From contig NC_068570.1 in the NCBI RefSeq assembly GCF_025698545.1, positions 5,952,001 to 6,016,000 of the forward strand: a stretch of DNA of 64,000 bases. The letters run 5' to 3'. Shown one piece after another: positions 37,303 through 48,662 of the stretch (position 1 is the stretch's first letter; the number at the start of each line of letters is the position of its first letter). Both the position numbers and the translations under genes were made by a program. Source of the stretch: Gossypium raimondii. Taxonomy: Eukaryota > Streptophyta > Magnoliopsida > Malvales > Malvaceae. Below the pieces are notes generated by a model, which did not search any database, was not told the origin of the DNA, and saw nothing but the letters and a program-made list of their open reading frames with translations.

Positions 37303-37316
37303 GTCAAGGTGGAGAT
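37303..37316 (+). other. Polypurine tract of the copia element
   Basis: Purine-rich CAAGGTGGAGAT directly before the 3' LTR, where plus-strand DNA synthesis would be primed. Confidence 0.6.
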
Positions 37317-37689
37317 TGTTAGAATTAAGTGACCCAAATCCTTATTTAAATAAAATACTGTGGTAAAATAAAATAAAAGTAAAGTCCCTATAGAATTATA
37401 TTTCTTTTATTTTATTTTAGAATAAGATTTTTTAAACTTTATTAAACTCCATTCATTTGATATTATTTGAATAAGGAGTTTCACTCCTATTAGAATAAGG
37501 TTTACAAGCCTATAAATAGGCATAGTTTACTCCTCTTGTAATTAATTCGAATTCGGCATAGTGAATTTTCTTCTCCTCTGCCCGTGGTTTTTTCCCGAAA
37601 GGATTTCCACGTAAAATCCGTGTGTTGTTTATTTTTCTATTTCTTTTTCTTTGCGATATTTTGCCATTACCGATATTATATTTTTCTCA
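37317..37689 (+). repeat. 3' LTR of the copia element
   Basis: 373 bp, TGTTAGAATTAAGTG...TTTTTCTCA, followed by the TAAAT duplication. Confidence 0.9.
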
Positions 37690-37779
37690 TAAATAAATTA
37701 TATTAGTGACTAAAAATTATCAATTGTAATTAATTTATAGTTAATCATTGACTCAAATATTTATACATATTATCACTGC

Positions 37780-38050
37780 TTATGACTTGACTTTATTACT
37801 CATGGACTTGACCCCACTATTCATAAGATTGACATTCTGAGTAGGCTTTGGGCATGTTGAACACGTGTACCATTCTGAGTCGCTTACTAGACCTCGCGGT
37901 CCCCTACATGCGAACTCTTTGAGTATATGCGAGCTGGGATCACAAGCTCCATTGGCTGCCCTTTCGCTGTATGCCTCACACATATCCATTTGGTGAGGCC
38001 CGGTAGGGTCACGGATAGACAACCCAAATCTTATCCGAGTTCCAAGTTGA
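37780..38050 (-). repeat. Unidentified GC-richer repeat segment
   Basis: This stretch (words such as CTAGACCTCGCGGTCCCC and GGTGAGGCCCGGTAGGGTCA) is clearly less AT-rich than its surroundings. A minus-strand frame of 96 residues runs over it but has no motif I recognise. I think it is part of an LTR or a noncoding piece of a retrotransposon; the family is unknown. Confidence 0.3.
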
Positions 38051-38063
38051 TTATTATTCGTAT

Positions 38064-38309
38064 TTAACAAACAGATTCTACATCTAGATTACAGATTTGA
38101 CAAATAGGTTCAACCTTTATTTTTCTCTTCCACAAATTTTCATTTGTAGCCAAACCATTCCTATCAATGTTTCGAGAAGATGATGCAGTCTCTACAACTC
38201 TATCATCCATACTTTCTTTCAAAATATGATACCCTGATTTCACTGAGTATTTACCATTAGTCTCTGTTGGCCAAATAATTCTGTCATTTCCTCCTCTGCC
38301 ATTCACCAT
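38064..38309 (-). pseudogene. LINE zinc-binding region (zf-RVT) fragment
   Basis: The 81-residue frame reads DRIIWPTETNGKYSVKSGYH, then LWKRKI and CQICN. This is the zf-RVT pattern found after the reverse transcriptase of plant LINE-type elements, with the cysteine pair partly kept. Nothing else of the LINE is present, so it is a fragment. Confidence 0.65.
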
Positions 38310-38860
38310 TAAATAACATAATATACGTACTTCCAGAAGATAGTTTCGTGCACACTTATCAAAAATAAAATTTTCCCATATAATTAAATATTGTCAAATT
38401 TCTTTCTCCATAAAATCCTCCAAAGGTTTATTAATCTTTCATTTAATTTTTCATTTTTTAAGTTCTTAAGCTTGTATTTTGTGAAATCACCTCATCTTGA
38501 ATGGAAAAATTAACGTCGTTTTAACTTTTCAGATGTGGCATACACATAAATTTCCATGTAGATGGCACTTCATCATTTAACTAATTTTTAAAATTTTTAA
38601 AAATTCAAGAAAATTAAGATTATTAAAAAAAGTATAAAAATGAAAAAGAAATTATTCTTTAATATTTTTAAAATTAATTAAATGATTAAATGACAATCCA
38701 TGTACATGCCACATCAACAAATTTAGAAAATGATAATTTTTTTTTTGTTTTAGAGTGATTTGACAAAAACAGGAGTTTAAAAGTTTAAAAGACGAAAAAT
38801 TAAATAAATACTAAAATAATATTTTTATAAAGTTAAAGGGCCAAAAAAAATATTATGCCT
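38310..38860. other. AT-rich promoter side of the second beta-galactosidase gene
   Basis: No gene. A loosely inverted pair of phrases is present (ACGTCGTTTTAACTTTTCAGATGTGGCA near 38512 and TGCCACATCAACAAATT near 38706), suggesting another degraded MITE just upstream of the promoter. Confidence 0.35.
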
Positions 38861-38868
38861 TATATATA
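38861..38868 (+). promoter_or_regulatory. Probable TATA box of the second beta-galactosidase gene
   Basis: TATATATA lies only 46 bp upstream of the ATG at 38914. If it is used, transcription would begin about 15-25 nt before the start codon, a very short leader. Confidence 0.4.
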
Positions 38869-38913
38869 CAAGTTAAGACAGAAAGCAAAAGAAGCGCAAA
38901 AAATTTAGAAGAG

Positions 38914-41900
38914 ATGTTGGGGTTCATTACTTTTATTGTTTTAGCTACTGCTGGTTTTGGCAACAGTTATGGTTATAGCAAACCTGTAACATTCGATGGA
39001 AGATCCTTGATGATCGACGGCCAACATTTGCTTCTTTTCTCCGGTTCTATTCACTATCCTCGTAGCACTCCTCAGGTATATACATAAATTTATTAAAATT
39101 CAATTTTTTATTTTTTTAATTTAAAACAATTTGAAATCGAATCGCAACAAAAACGAATATTACTAGTATGGTTTCCATCATGCTTCACGCTGGTTGATTA
39201 TTTTCGGAGCTAAATTATAGAGTGAATGTTTGAAGATTAAAATATTTACTTTTTATACTTTTTTTTTCAGAATTTAGTCTCTATTTTTCAAATTTAAAAT
39301 CCCGATCCAATTGTTAACACCGTTAAATTCTCTTATATTTAAATTTAACAAATAATTTTAACCGTGTTTACAACTCTTAAAAGTTACATGTGCATTTTAA
39401 TCGAAATAAAGTGTTTGGACTGATCAATGATATTGTAAAAGTTAAGGTACCAAATTTTGTCAAAAAGTTCAAGTACAAAGACTAAATCTTAAATTTGGGT
39501 GTAGCATAGAGATCAAAATTGAAATTTAACCATTGTTATATAATCTTAAATTTGAGTATAGCATAAGGACCAAACTTAACATTTTACCATTTTAAGGTGA
39601 AAAAAGGGGGACCAAAATTGAAACATTGCCATTTTTCTTTTTTATATAATTATATACATATAAGACAAATTCTACAAACAAACCTCATCCAAATTGAGGT
39701 ACACATGTACTTTAATTTCTGTCAGTCCATTTCATTTTGGGTTGTAATAAGAATATTCCAAACCTAAAACTGAAAGATAAACGTTTGCTTTTAGGAAAAG
39801 ATAAACGTTTTTAGGGAATCTTATTATTAGAATGATCGTCCCTTGACCTTTACACCCGTTGGTCTAATATATCAATAAATTTTATTTGTATTGTACAAAA
39901 ATCTTGCTAAATGCTTTCCATATTTGGAATTTTATATTTTAATAAACTATAGACACTGAAATTGAATCTTTTAAGGTTGAGGCACGATTAATAGATAAAA
40001 AGAATTATTCTTCAATAAAAGTCTAAGAACTTATTTGGTGCCAAATAAAGTTTAAGGGCTTATTTTGAGTGTAATTAAAATACAAGACTTTATCTAAATA
40101 AGGTGGTAAAGTTTAAGGGCTTGTTTAGAATATTGTTCCAAAATAAAATTTGTAATTTGATAATAAAAAATAACCATTAATTACAGATGTGGCCATCACT
40201 TATATCCAAAGCAAAACTAGGAGGGATAGATGTGATTCAAACTTATGTCTTTTGGAACCTCCACGAACCCCAACAAGGACAGGTGAGGCTAATTTTGCTT
40301 TAGACGTATTGATGGATGGAGTTGGATTTAAGTATCATCTTAATACGTTTTATGTTTGTTTAAATTCGATTTGATCTAAAATATAAACTTAAAATTTTAT
40401 TCAAATTCACTCATTTTTGTAAATTGCTAACTTAAGTACATTTTAGTCTCACCCATGTTATTTTTAAATTTTTTTTAAATATTTATATATTTTTTTAATT
40501 CAATACTTAATAATTTTATATATGATAAGTAACTTAACATTTTTAATATTTTTACATTATAGTATTATATATTACTATAGATTTATCATTTATGTGTTAC
40601 AAATTATATAGTATATGAATATAATATAATATAATATAATAGATTACAAATCTAGAAAGTTCGAGCCCAAATCCAACCAATATTTTAAATAGATTTATCT
40701 TTTACTCAAGTCCATTCTAATATTTTTAAATCCGTTCTTGACATTTTTGAGTCTTAGCGAAATAATAAATTGGGCCCTTTTAAAAAATATAAAATGCAAT
40801 ACAATAAAATAAAAACATATGCTAGTAATAAAATAAAAAATTAAGGCCCCTTTTATTTTGTTTTCTTTTTTTCTTTTCCTACTTATAATGAAACGATTTG
40901 GCCCCTTGGATGCACTTCCAAACTACCCAAGGCTAGCCTAAATATTTTTGTCCAATTTGAAAAATTTAGGGTGAGCCTAAGGGATTGAGCGAGATTCTCA
41001 CCCATGAAAAAGTCAATTTTGATTCAATTCAAGCTTTGAAATTCAACAATTTTTCAGTACGATTTTAGTGGAAGCCGTGATATAGTAAGGTTCATAAGAG
41101 AAGTTCAAGCTCATGGCTTATATGTTTGCCTTAGAATTGGACCTTTCATTGAAAGTGAATGGACTTACGGGTAATAACCATTGCCATTGCTATTCATTCA
41201 TTTCTTCTTCATCGGCATTTTATGCTAAAACTGATTGTTGATGGGTGCAGGGGACTGCCATTTTGGTTGCACGATGTCCCTGGGATTGTTTTTCGATCCG
41301 ATAATGGACCATTCAAGGTAAAAGTGCAAACCAAACTTGAGATACAAATAATTTAAAAGATTAAAGCAACCTAACAAAAATGAAAAATTTTGTCTCTTTA
41401 ATAACAGTTTCATATGCAAAAATGGGTGAGAAAAGTGGTAAACATGATGAAATCAGAGAAACTATATGCTTCACAAGGAGGGCCAATCATATTATCACAG
41501 GTTTGATTTTTTGGGATTGAGAAAGAAAACACAAAGTTTAGTTTTGGAATTTTGGTTGATCTGAGAAGATTTATGCACAAATTTCAGATAGAGAATGAGT
41601 ATCAAAGGATAGAATCAGCTTTCAATGGGAAAGGATCACGTTATGTTCAGTGGGCTGCAGGCTTGGCTGTGGGACTTCAAACAGGGGTGCCCTGGATAAT
41701 GTGCAGCCAGCAAGACGCTCCTGACCCTGTGGTATTTGCTTCTTCCTCTTCTTTTTCCTAATGTTTTCATTGCTTGTAATTCCTACAAACACTTGGTGGG
41801 CAAGAAACAGCAACAGAGAAGGAATAGCCATTATCACCATTAGTAGCATCGATCCTCAACCAATATGCAATGATTACTCGTCCATGAATCAAAAAGAGAA

Positions 41901-44900
41901 ATAATAATATGGTTTCATCTGTTTTCAGTTTGACACTAATATTTGGGATTTGCAGATAAACACATGCAATGGCTTTGAGTGTGGAGTAAATTTCGAAGGC
42001 CCCAACTCTCCCAATAAGCCATCCTTGTGGACTGAAAACTGGACAAGTTTGTACGTTTTTTTCTTTTTTCAGAATTTTAAGGATTTCTTTTTTTTTTTTT
42101 AGATTTTAAGAATCTACTAATATGATTTATATATATATATATATATAATATTTAAATAACTAAATACATGTGATTAAGAATATTAAATGAACTCCAATTA
42201 CTTTTAAGCTCAGATACCATTTTTCTATAGAGCATTAAAATATTATCATGTTAGGTAGTATTTTTAACATGTTATAAAAAATATCATCATGTTGGTGAAA
42301 GAAAATTTTAATATTTAATGTATTTATAAAAGGTTTATTTAACAATTGAATCATAGGTAAAGTGTTAAATTATTTAAAAGAAAAAAATTATCTTATCAAT
42401 CTTAAGTTGGTCTCAAGTTGATATGTAAAGAACTCGATCAACAATATTATCAATATAAATAAACAATATGGTTGAAAATGTTTGTCCGATAATATTAAAA
42501 TGTATAAAATATGTTAAAATAAAATTTTAGTTGAAATAGTAAAGGCAAAGTTTTGTAAATGTTGGTGGTGACATGAGTTTAAATCTCGCAACATGTAAGA
42601 TGTTTCTTGGTTTATTAAGAAATAATAAGAAAAAGTATCATTGTAACAATATAACTTATTTTAAATGATAAACTAAATTATTAGTCACCCAATTATGATT
42701 TTTTATCACCCAATTATGAAATATTATAAAATGATCGTTCAACTATTTAATTTTGTCACTAGCGTTCAAAAAGACAAAATTGAATAGTTGGATGATTATT
42801 ATAACTTTTCATAGTTGGGGACAAAAATAATAATCCGTTGACTTCTATTGTAGTTTATCCTATTTTAAATATGAAAAGACACTTTAACAATTTCTCGAAT
42901 CGAATTGATGTTTGATTGACTTGTGAGACTAACTCAATTAGAAATTTAAATAGTATATATAATAGAATTTGAACTTTTCCTTTACAATTGAAAGTTTTAA
43001 TTAGACCATTTTCTGAATTAAAGAATGGATACTTATTTTATAGGTAAATTACATTGTTGGTCATCTAATTTTATAAGTTTTCATTTAGGTATTAAAAAAA
43101 TTGGGCATTGCCGTTAACAATTATTTTTATTTTAGTCACCCAACTTTAATAAATTTTCATTATCATCACTCACTTACTTTTTAAAAATTAATTTTATTTT
43201 TTTAAAAGCTTGAGTTTTTACAGAAAATCGAGTTATTTAGTTGCGAAATGAAACTTAAAATTTTCCTTATAACTCAATGCTCGATAAAACCTATATTTCC
43301 CCTCTTATAGGAAATAAAAATAAAAATTAATTCTAAAAAAAGTTAAAAGAATTGAAAAGGTAAGATGATTTTCCTATAAAAATCCATGCAATTTTCTATA
43401 AAACCTTAATTTTTTCACCTTTTATTAGGAAAAAATAAAATTAATTTGAAAAAATAAGTTTGCACTTAAAAGTTTTAAGAAATAAATAAAACAATTCATA
43501 AATTAGAGATCTGATTAAATTGGGTCAAAAACAATTCAACATAAATTGTGATTAATATATAGAAGATATACTCGAATAAAAGTTTTAAGGGTTTAATTAA
43601 TATATTAGCCAGGAAGAAATATCAACTAATCTTTTTGATACAATACTTAGAATTACTTATAGCTTCTCCCTAACTCTTAAATAATAGGATAATGTGTTTC
43701 AACACATTCGAGCTCACGTCCTCCCATATTAACAACAATATTGATGTCAATCGAGTTAATACACAATCATTACCAAGTAACTTTTTTTAGATTTTCGGTT
43801 TCAGCGTGCAAAGGTATGGTGAGGAGCCGTTCATAAGGTCTGCCGCAGATATTGCTTTCCATGTTGCATTGTTCGTTGCCAAAAATGGAACTTATGTAAA
43901 TTACTATATGGTAACCACATTTCTTTTAATCTTTTGTAAATTGATTTTTACATTTTATAATTAATTTTTAAATATTTTCATAAGATTTTTACATTTCTCA
44001 AGTCTTCTGTTGATAGCTGTCCCAATAATATATGCTTAATGCCAAATGTCACAATCTTTCCAATAATATTTGTTACTGTTTAAACAGTATCATGGAGGAA
44101 CCAATTTTGGAAGAACAGCTGCTGCAAATGTAATTACAAGTTACTACGATCAAGCCCCTCTTGATGAATATGGTATGCTTCCAATTTAAATTTTCATTTA
44201 AGTTAAAATATACTTTGAAGTTTCTATATTTTTTAATTTATAATTTAATTTCTTTATTTTTAATTTTAAGAATTTAGTCACTATATATTTTAGATTAAAA
44301 ATTTAGGTCCAAGTGTTAGTGTCACTTTAAAATTTTCAGTGAAATTTATTCGAGTGACATTTTGAAATTAAAAAAAATTTACTTTGTAGCCATATAACAA
44401 AAATAATGTTGTAATGAACATGAATTTGACAAAAAACGGTGTTTACAATTATATTTACATTTTAAATTTGAAAAACAGAGGGACTAAATTTCAAATGTAT
44501 AAAGAGTATAGGGACTTAGAGCATAATTTAACCTCTATTTATTTAACCCATAATTTTCAGCTTCAAACTAAATTAGTATTTCAGGTTTAATTAGGCAACC
44601 TTTATGGGGTCACCTTAAGGAATTGCATGCTGCAATAAAATTATGCAAAGTTCCTCTCCTTGCTGGATCTTATGAAACTTCCTCTTTGGGTCATCTTCAA
44701 ATTGTAAGTACATTTCATAGTGTATTACATATATATATATACACATATGTATGGTTGTATGTATATGCATTGAATTGAAACATTGTTTCATCTGTTATGT
44801 TAAAGGCTTATGTATTCAAAGGAAAATCAGGGAAATGTGCTGCATTTCTGGTGAACAATGACAATACCTCAAATGCTAGAGTTCGTTTCCAGAATATTTC

Positions 44901-46780
44901 ATTCGAGTTGCCTTCAATGTCGATAAGCATCCTTCCCGACTGCAAGAACGTAGCCTTTAATACTGCGAAAGTAAGACTCGAGATTCACGGTCTTCGGTTT
45001 CTTTCATTACAAGAAACAAATCATACTATCACAGTTCAAGCTTTGCTTATATTAACAGGTAAGCACACAGTACAATACAAGGTCAAGGACAGTGAAATAC
45101 AAGTTTGATTCAATGGAGAGATGGGAAGAGTTCAATGAGCCTATCCCGATCTTTTCGAATACTTTGTTGAAAGCTAATGCATTGTTAGATCATATGAGTA
45201 CCACGAAAGATACATCGGATTACCTTTGGTACACTGTCAGGTAAGCTTCGATCACAAACTGTTTGTTTTGAACCGCAGTTGATCCCCGAAAAATGCAGCT
45301 TTCAACATGAATCCGATGCTGAAGCCGAACTTTCTGTAGTATCCAACGCTCATGTTGTACATGCATTCGTCAACGGAGCATACAAAGGTGAACCACATCC
45401 ATCTTTTTAACCTCCTTTTTCACGGTTTTAGCTGAAGATTTGAACATTTAAACCCGAAAACCATTCATATTATTCGGTGTCTAGGATACGCACACGGCGG
45501 GAAACACAACTCTGCATTGGAGAATCCTATTGAGTTGAAAAATGGAACAAATCACATCACCTTACTTAGTGTAATGGTTGGATTTCCGGTACTTTAAATC
45601 CCAAATCTCTAAAAACTCAAAGTTTCGGTTAAGTTTGATGATCAATAATCACCTAAATGGATCGTGGTGTATAGAATTCGGGAGCATATCTTGAACGTAA
45701 AACTGCAGGCATACGAAGTGTTAGGATTCAAAACAGATACCTCAATAACTATCAATGGGGATATCAGGTAATTTAATTACATTTTTCTCCATGATGTTAC
45801 CTGTTTGTTACTACATAAGTTTTGATGAAAGTTTTTTTGTTGAAGAAGATTGGGTTATTAGGAGAAAATTTAAGCATATTTACTGATAATGGAAGGAATA
45901 AAGTTGAATGGAGTAGGTTCCAAGGCAGACATAGTCGGCTAATTTGGTATAAGGTAATTAACTAATGAAGTTATTCAAATGGGGTTTAACCATATTTATG
46001 ATGTCATCAATTTCCTTGTTATTTTTTTGGTAAATATATCATGAATGCCCCTATACTAGAAGTTAGAGAACATTTTGGCCCTTATACTCAAAAAGTTGGA
46101 CAAATTAATCCTTACGCATTAGAGCAAAAAGCAAATTAATCATTTTATTAAAAATTTTATTCATTTTTACTATTAAAAACTGGTCCTGCACGTCAACAGG
46201 AGGTACACGTACGGCATGTCACTGTTTGATTGTTCTGTCAGTCACATCAGTTTTTAATAGTATAAAGAGATGAAATTTAAAAAAGAAATGACCAATTTGC
46301 TCTTTAATCTAACTTACAGGAACTAATTTGCCTACTTTTTGAGTAGAGGAAAAAAATACAATCTAACTCTTAATGCAAAAACTTTCATGATACTTTCATT
46401 TTTTTTTTTTTTTTTTGCAGACTGTGTTTGATGCACCTGGTGGAAATGATCCACTAGCATTGAACCTTGGCTCAATGGGAAAGGGTGAAGTGTGGGTGAA
46501 TGGCAAAAGCATTGGACGATATTGGGTCTCAATTCATACACCACAACAAAGACCTTCACAAACATGGTACTAAAAGTTTCTGTCTTAATAGAAACATGAA
46601 CCGATTGAGTTAAACTCAAGATTCGAATTATGTTTTTCGTTTTCTTTTTTCAGGTACAATATACCTCGATCTTTCTTGAAACCTGAAGAAAACCAGTTAG
46701 TTTTAGTGGAAGAAGAATATGGGGATCCTCTGGGGATCACATTGGACAGTGTTTCAATTACAAAAGATGCTAAATATTAG
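38914..46780 (+). CDS. GH35 beta-galactosidase without lectin domain (tandem paralog)
   Basis: Tandem copy of the gene at 26868, 696 residues in 18 exons: 38914-39075, 40187-40282, 41058-41170, 41251-41317, 41408-41500, 41588-41731, 41956-42050, 43805-43910, 44088-44172, 44585-44703, 44806-44970, 45059-45240, 45299-45387, 45485-45588, 45675-45767, 45849-45953, 46421-46566, 46654-46780 (2091 nt). Exons 2-12 have exactly the same lengths as in the first gene, so the introns predate the duplication. A signal peptide ([16 protein letters not shown]) precedes [14 protein letters not shown]. The presumed acid/base Glu181 (IENEYQ) and nucleophile Glu252 (WTENWT) are kept. Small changes include IESEW for IQGEW near the active site. 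The protein stops at ITKDAKY where the first gene continues ITKVCGH into the lectin domain. Introns are longer than in the first gene (1111 bp for intron 1, 1754 bp for intron 7), filled with MITEs. It looks functional. Confidence 0.9.
39255..39560. mobile_element. Foldback repeat in intron 1 of the second beta-galactosidase gene
   Basis: Inverted arms (GAATTTAGTCTCTATTTTTC on the left, CAAAGACTAAATCTTAAATT on the right) match the family at 8843-9150, 44206-44530 and 54195-54560. Non-coding. Confidence 0.45.
42660..43160. repeat. MITE relics in intron 7 of the second beta-galactosidase gene
   Basis: A small inverted pair (CAACTATTTAATTTTGTCAC near 42754 and GACAAAATTGAATAGTTG near 42773) and a phrase AGGTAAATTACATTGTTGGT near 43043 resemble the 'GGGTAAACTAC' type of MITE at 15880. 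The remaining intron is AT-rich. Confidence 0.4.
43640..43775. repeat. Dispersed repeat shared with 7355-7490
   Basis: Diverged second copy of the repeat at 7355 (shared words CTTAGAATTA, AACAATATTGATGTCAATC). Lies just upstream of the intron 7 acceptor. Confidence 0.5.
44206..44530. mobile_element. Foldback repeat in intron 9 of the second beta-galactosidase gene
   Basis: Same family as at 39255: AGAATTTAGTCACTATATAT on the left and AGAGGGACTAAATTTCAAAT on the right are inverted. Non-coding. Confidence 0.45.
46035..46398. mobile_element. MITE in intron 16 of the second beta-galactosidase gene
   Basis: The ends TATCATGAATGCCCCTATAC and GCAAAAACTTTCATGATA are inverted, and inside them AAAGTTGGACAAATTAATCC and GAACTAATTTGCCTACTTTTT. 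A relative lies in an NRAMP intron at 49670-49994. The element ends only about 22 bp before exon 17. Confidence 0.55.
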
Positions 46781-48301
46781 TAGTGCTTTTTTTTATGTAT
46801 TCATATGTATGTATGTTGAGACTACAAGTGTATGCATGTGAAAGGGGAAAAACGTTGATGATTGTAATACTTAATTTCTTAAATAAATTCTTAAAATTAT
46901 AAATGAAATTGAGAATACTATGATTAAAAAAATAAACTAGCATATTAAACATAAATTAATTGCAATTATATTATGATTGATTAATGTTTCTTATTATATA
47001 ATTCCAAATTTAATTCAAACAACCAAAATCATAAATTTTTTAATTTATCTGTTTGTAATTAAAATAACAATCGAAAGAGTAAAAATATGGTCAGACATAA
47101 AAATTAGATTACACGTTTAGAAGACTTTCGTATGTTCATGAGATCTTTACTAGCGAGTAATCCATTATCAATCTATAGTACAATATGTGACTTAAGTTTA
47201 ACTCACTTACCAAGTTGCAAACAAACATCAAGAACAATTTATTTACAAAGTAATTGCACTAAAATTAGTTCCTCACAATGAACAATTAAATGTTCTTTGA
47301 GCCTCTTAGATAATTGATTTATATTGAGACCATAGGTATAAATAATATTGTCATAAATTGACAAAGTAATATTTCCACTTATTGATATGAAGAGGCATAT
47401 CCTTTGACTTTCCTTGATACCTAATCAAATGTATAAAGAGTCTTTGAACAACCATATGTTGTTCTGAAAATCATTATAAAAGATTTCGACAAGATAATTT
47501 ATTTTTCTATAGAAAGAAAAATCGTTCAAGAAAGACTTGGAAGATGTTGATCATAAATGAGAAGATTGATTATAGAGAAAAGGAAAATGAATTCGTATTC
47601 ACATGCATGAAAATTATATGGAAACAAGAATAATCTTGGATTAAAATTCGAAATAGATTTCTTTGAAGTAATAAAACTCTTCAAATTAGAGATAGAACAA
47701 TAACAAATGCAAAGAAGAAGCATCTTTTACCCAATAGCAAAGGGCTTGAACTAAGATTTCTAGATGGATGGGATGAGGTTTTAGTGCCTCTAACACATAA
47801 TTTAAATGTGAGAATTTGTCCTTCAAAAAATTTGATTGAGTTGATTATAAATTATGAGATTTTATTATCTTCTTAAGAAACTGGATTTCCTTTTTTTTAA
47901 TGTTCTTTTATGTAAACAATTTTTTTGATATTATACATATCCATTTTACAGTCTATGTTCAGGGTTCGAGATTGCCCCTCTCAACTATATTGTCTCCAAT
48001 ATCTGAACCTACATTCTCCCTTTAAAAGTGCAATGTGTCTTATCATTGCACCCAACCACTTGTTTTGTCAACTTATATTTTCAATTATTTTTACTTTATT
48101 TTTTTTCTTTTTATTTTAATTGATTTATTTTTATTAAAACTTTTAAAAAAAAGCAACTAATTAAATTTTAAATTAAAATAATAGCAAAAACACAGAGCTT
48201 CCCATACATCTAAAATTAGGAGTTTCCTTCTCAGCTTATCCTCCTTGTTCTGTATATTTCCTTTGGTGTTGTGTCAGCTAGCTTCAAACCAGAGGAAGAC
48301 G
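46781..48301. other. Intergenic, no gene seen
   Basis: This holds the 3' flank of the second beta-galactosidase gene and AT-rich DNA. I found no motif-bearing frame on either strand; the short frames at 46770-46952, 47526-47723 and 47925-48119 look random. Confidence 0.45.
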
Positions 48302-48662
48302 ATGATCACTATTTCTAAGCAGCTTGAGTTAGACACCCCATTTTCATCCTAGAATGTTGGAAATGGAGCCAAACCTTTGCCATTGGAGAGGAGTTACATG
48401 CAACTCCCCCCTCAACAACTCCATACTTTCCCTTTCCTTGGCGGGGTTTGGTCTCTCTAACTCCACTTTCCTTCCCATGCTTTGCCAGATTGATTCTTTG
48501 CAATCGCTTGACTTTTCCAGCAACTTGTTTAACTCAATCCCAGATGAGTTTTTCAACAGTTGTGGAGGGATTGATGGGTTAAAGAGCTTCAACTTTAGCA
48601 ATGTTTTCCCAATTAGAATTCGACTCAGGCTTGTTCTCTATAACTACTTCCTTTTCAAATGA
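48302..48662 (+). pseudogene. LRR receptor-like kinase, broken 5' fragment
   Basis: Two frames together give the start of a leucine-rich-repeat receptor kinase. From 48302, MITISKQLELDTPF runs to a TAG, then a shifted frame (48354 on) has the LRR N-cap WRGVTC followed by SLSLAGFGL and IDSLQSLDFSSNLFNSIPDE, two LRR-like units. Then the similarity stops; no transmembrane segment or kinase domain follows. The frame break and 3' truncation make it a pseudogene or a relic of a duplication. Confidence 0.6.

Larger units (their letters stand above)
32846..37689 (+). mobile_element. Ty1/copia LTR retrotransposon, both LTRs, inactivated
   Basis: A full-length element with LTRs at both ends and a perfect 5-bp duplication TAAAT (32841-32845 and 37690-37694). 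Between them lie, in copia order: gag (from about 33270), a zinc knuckle CNFCKKKGHIKSEC (33979-34020), a protease with WILDSG (Asp-Ser-Gly at 34176-34184), integrase (about 34580-35340), reverse transcriptase (about 35690-36560, with QLDVKTAFLHGEL) and RNase H (about 36760-37200). It is dead: in-frame TAG stops lie at 33520, 33856, 34030, 35338, 35819 and 36671, with frameshifts near 34090-34190 and 34860-34900. The catalytic reverse-transcriptase box reads YVDG instead of YVDD (36251-36262). It separates the two beta-galactosidase genes. Wording resembles the Tork/Tnt1 lineage. Confidence 0.92.

Noticed and set aside
37780-38070. 96-residue minus frame as a gene
   Set aside because: No motif, in a repeat-like segment between a copia LTR and a LINE relic.
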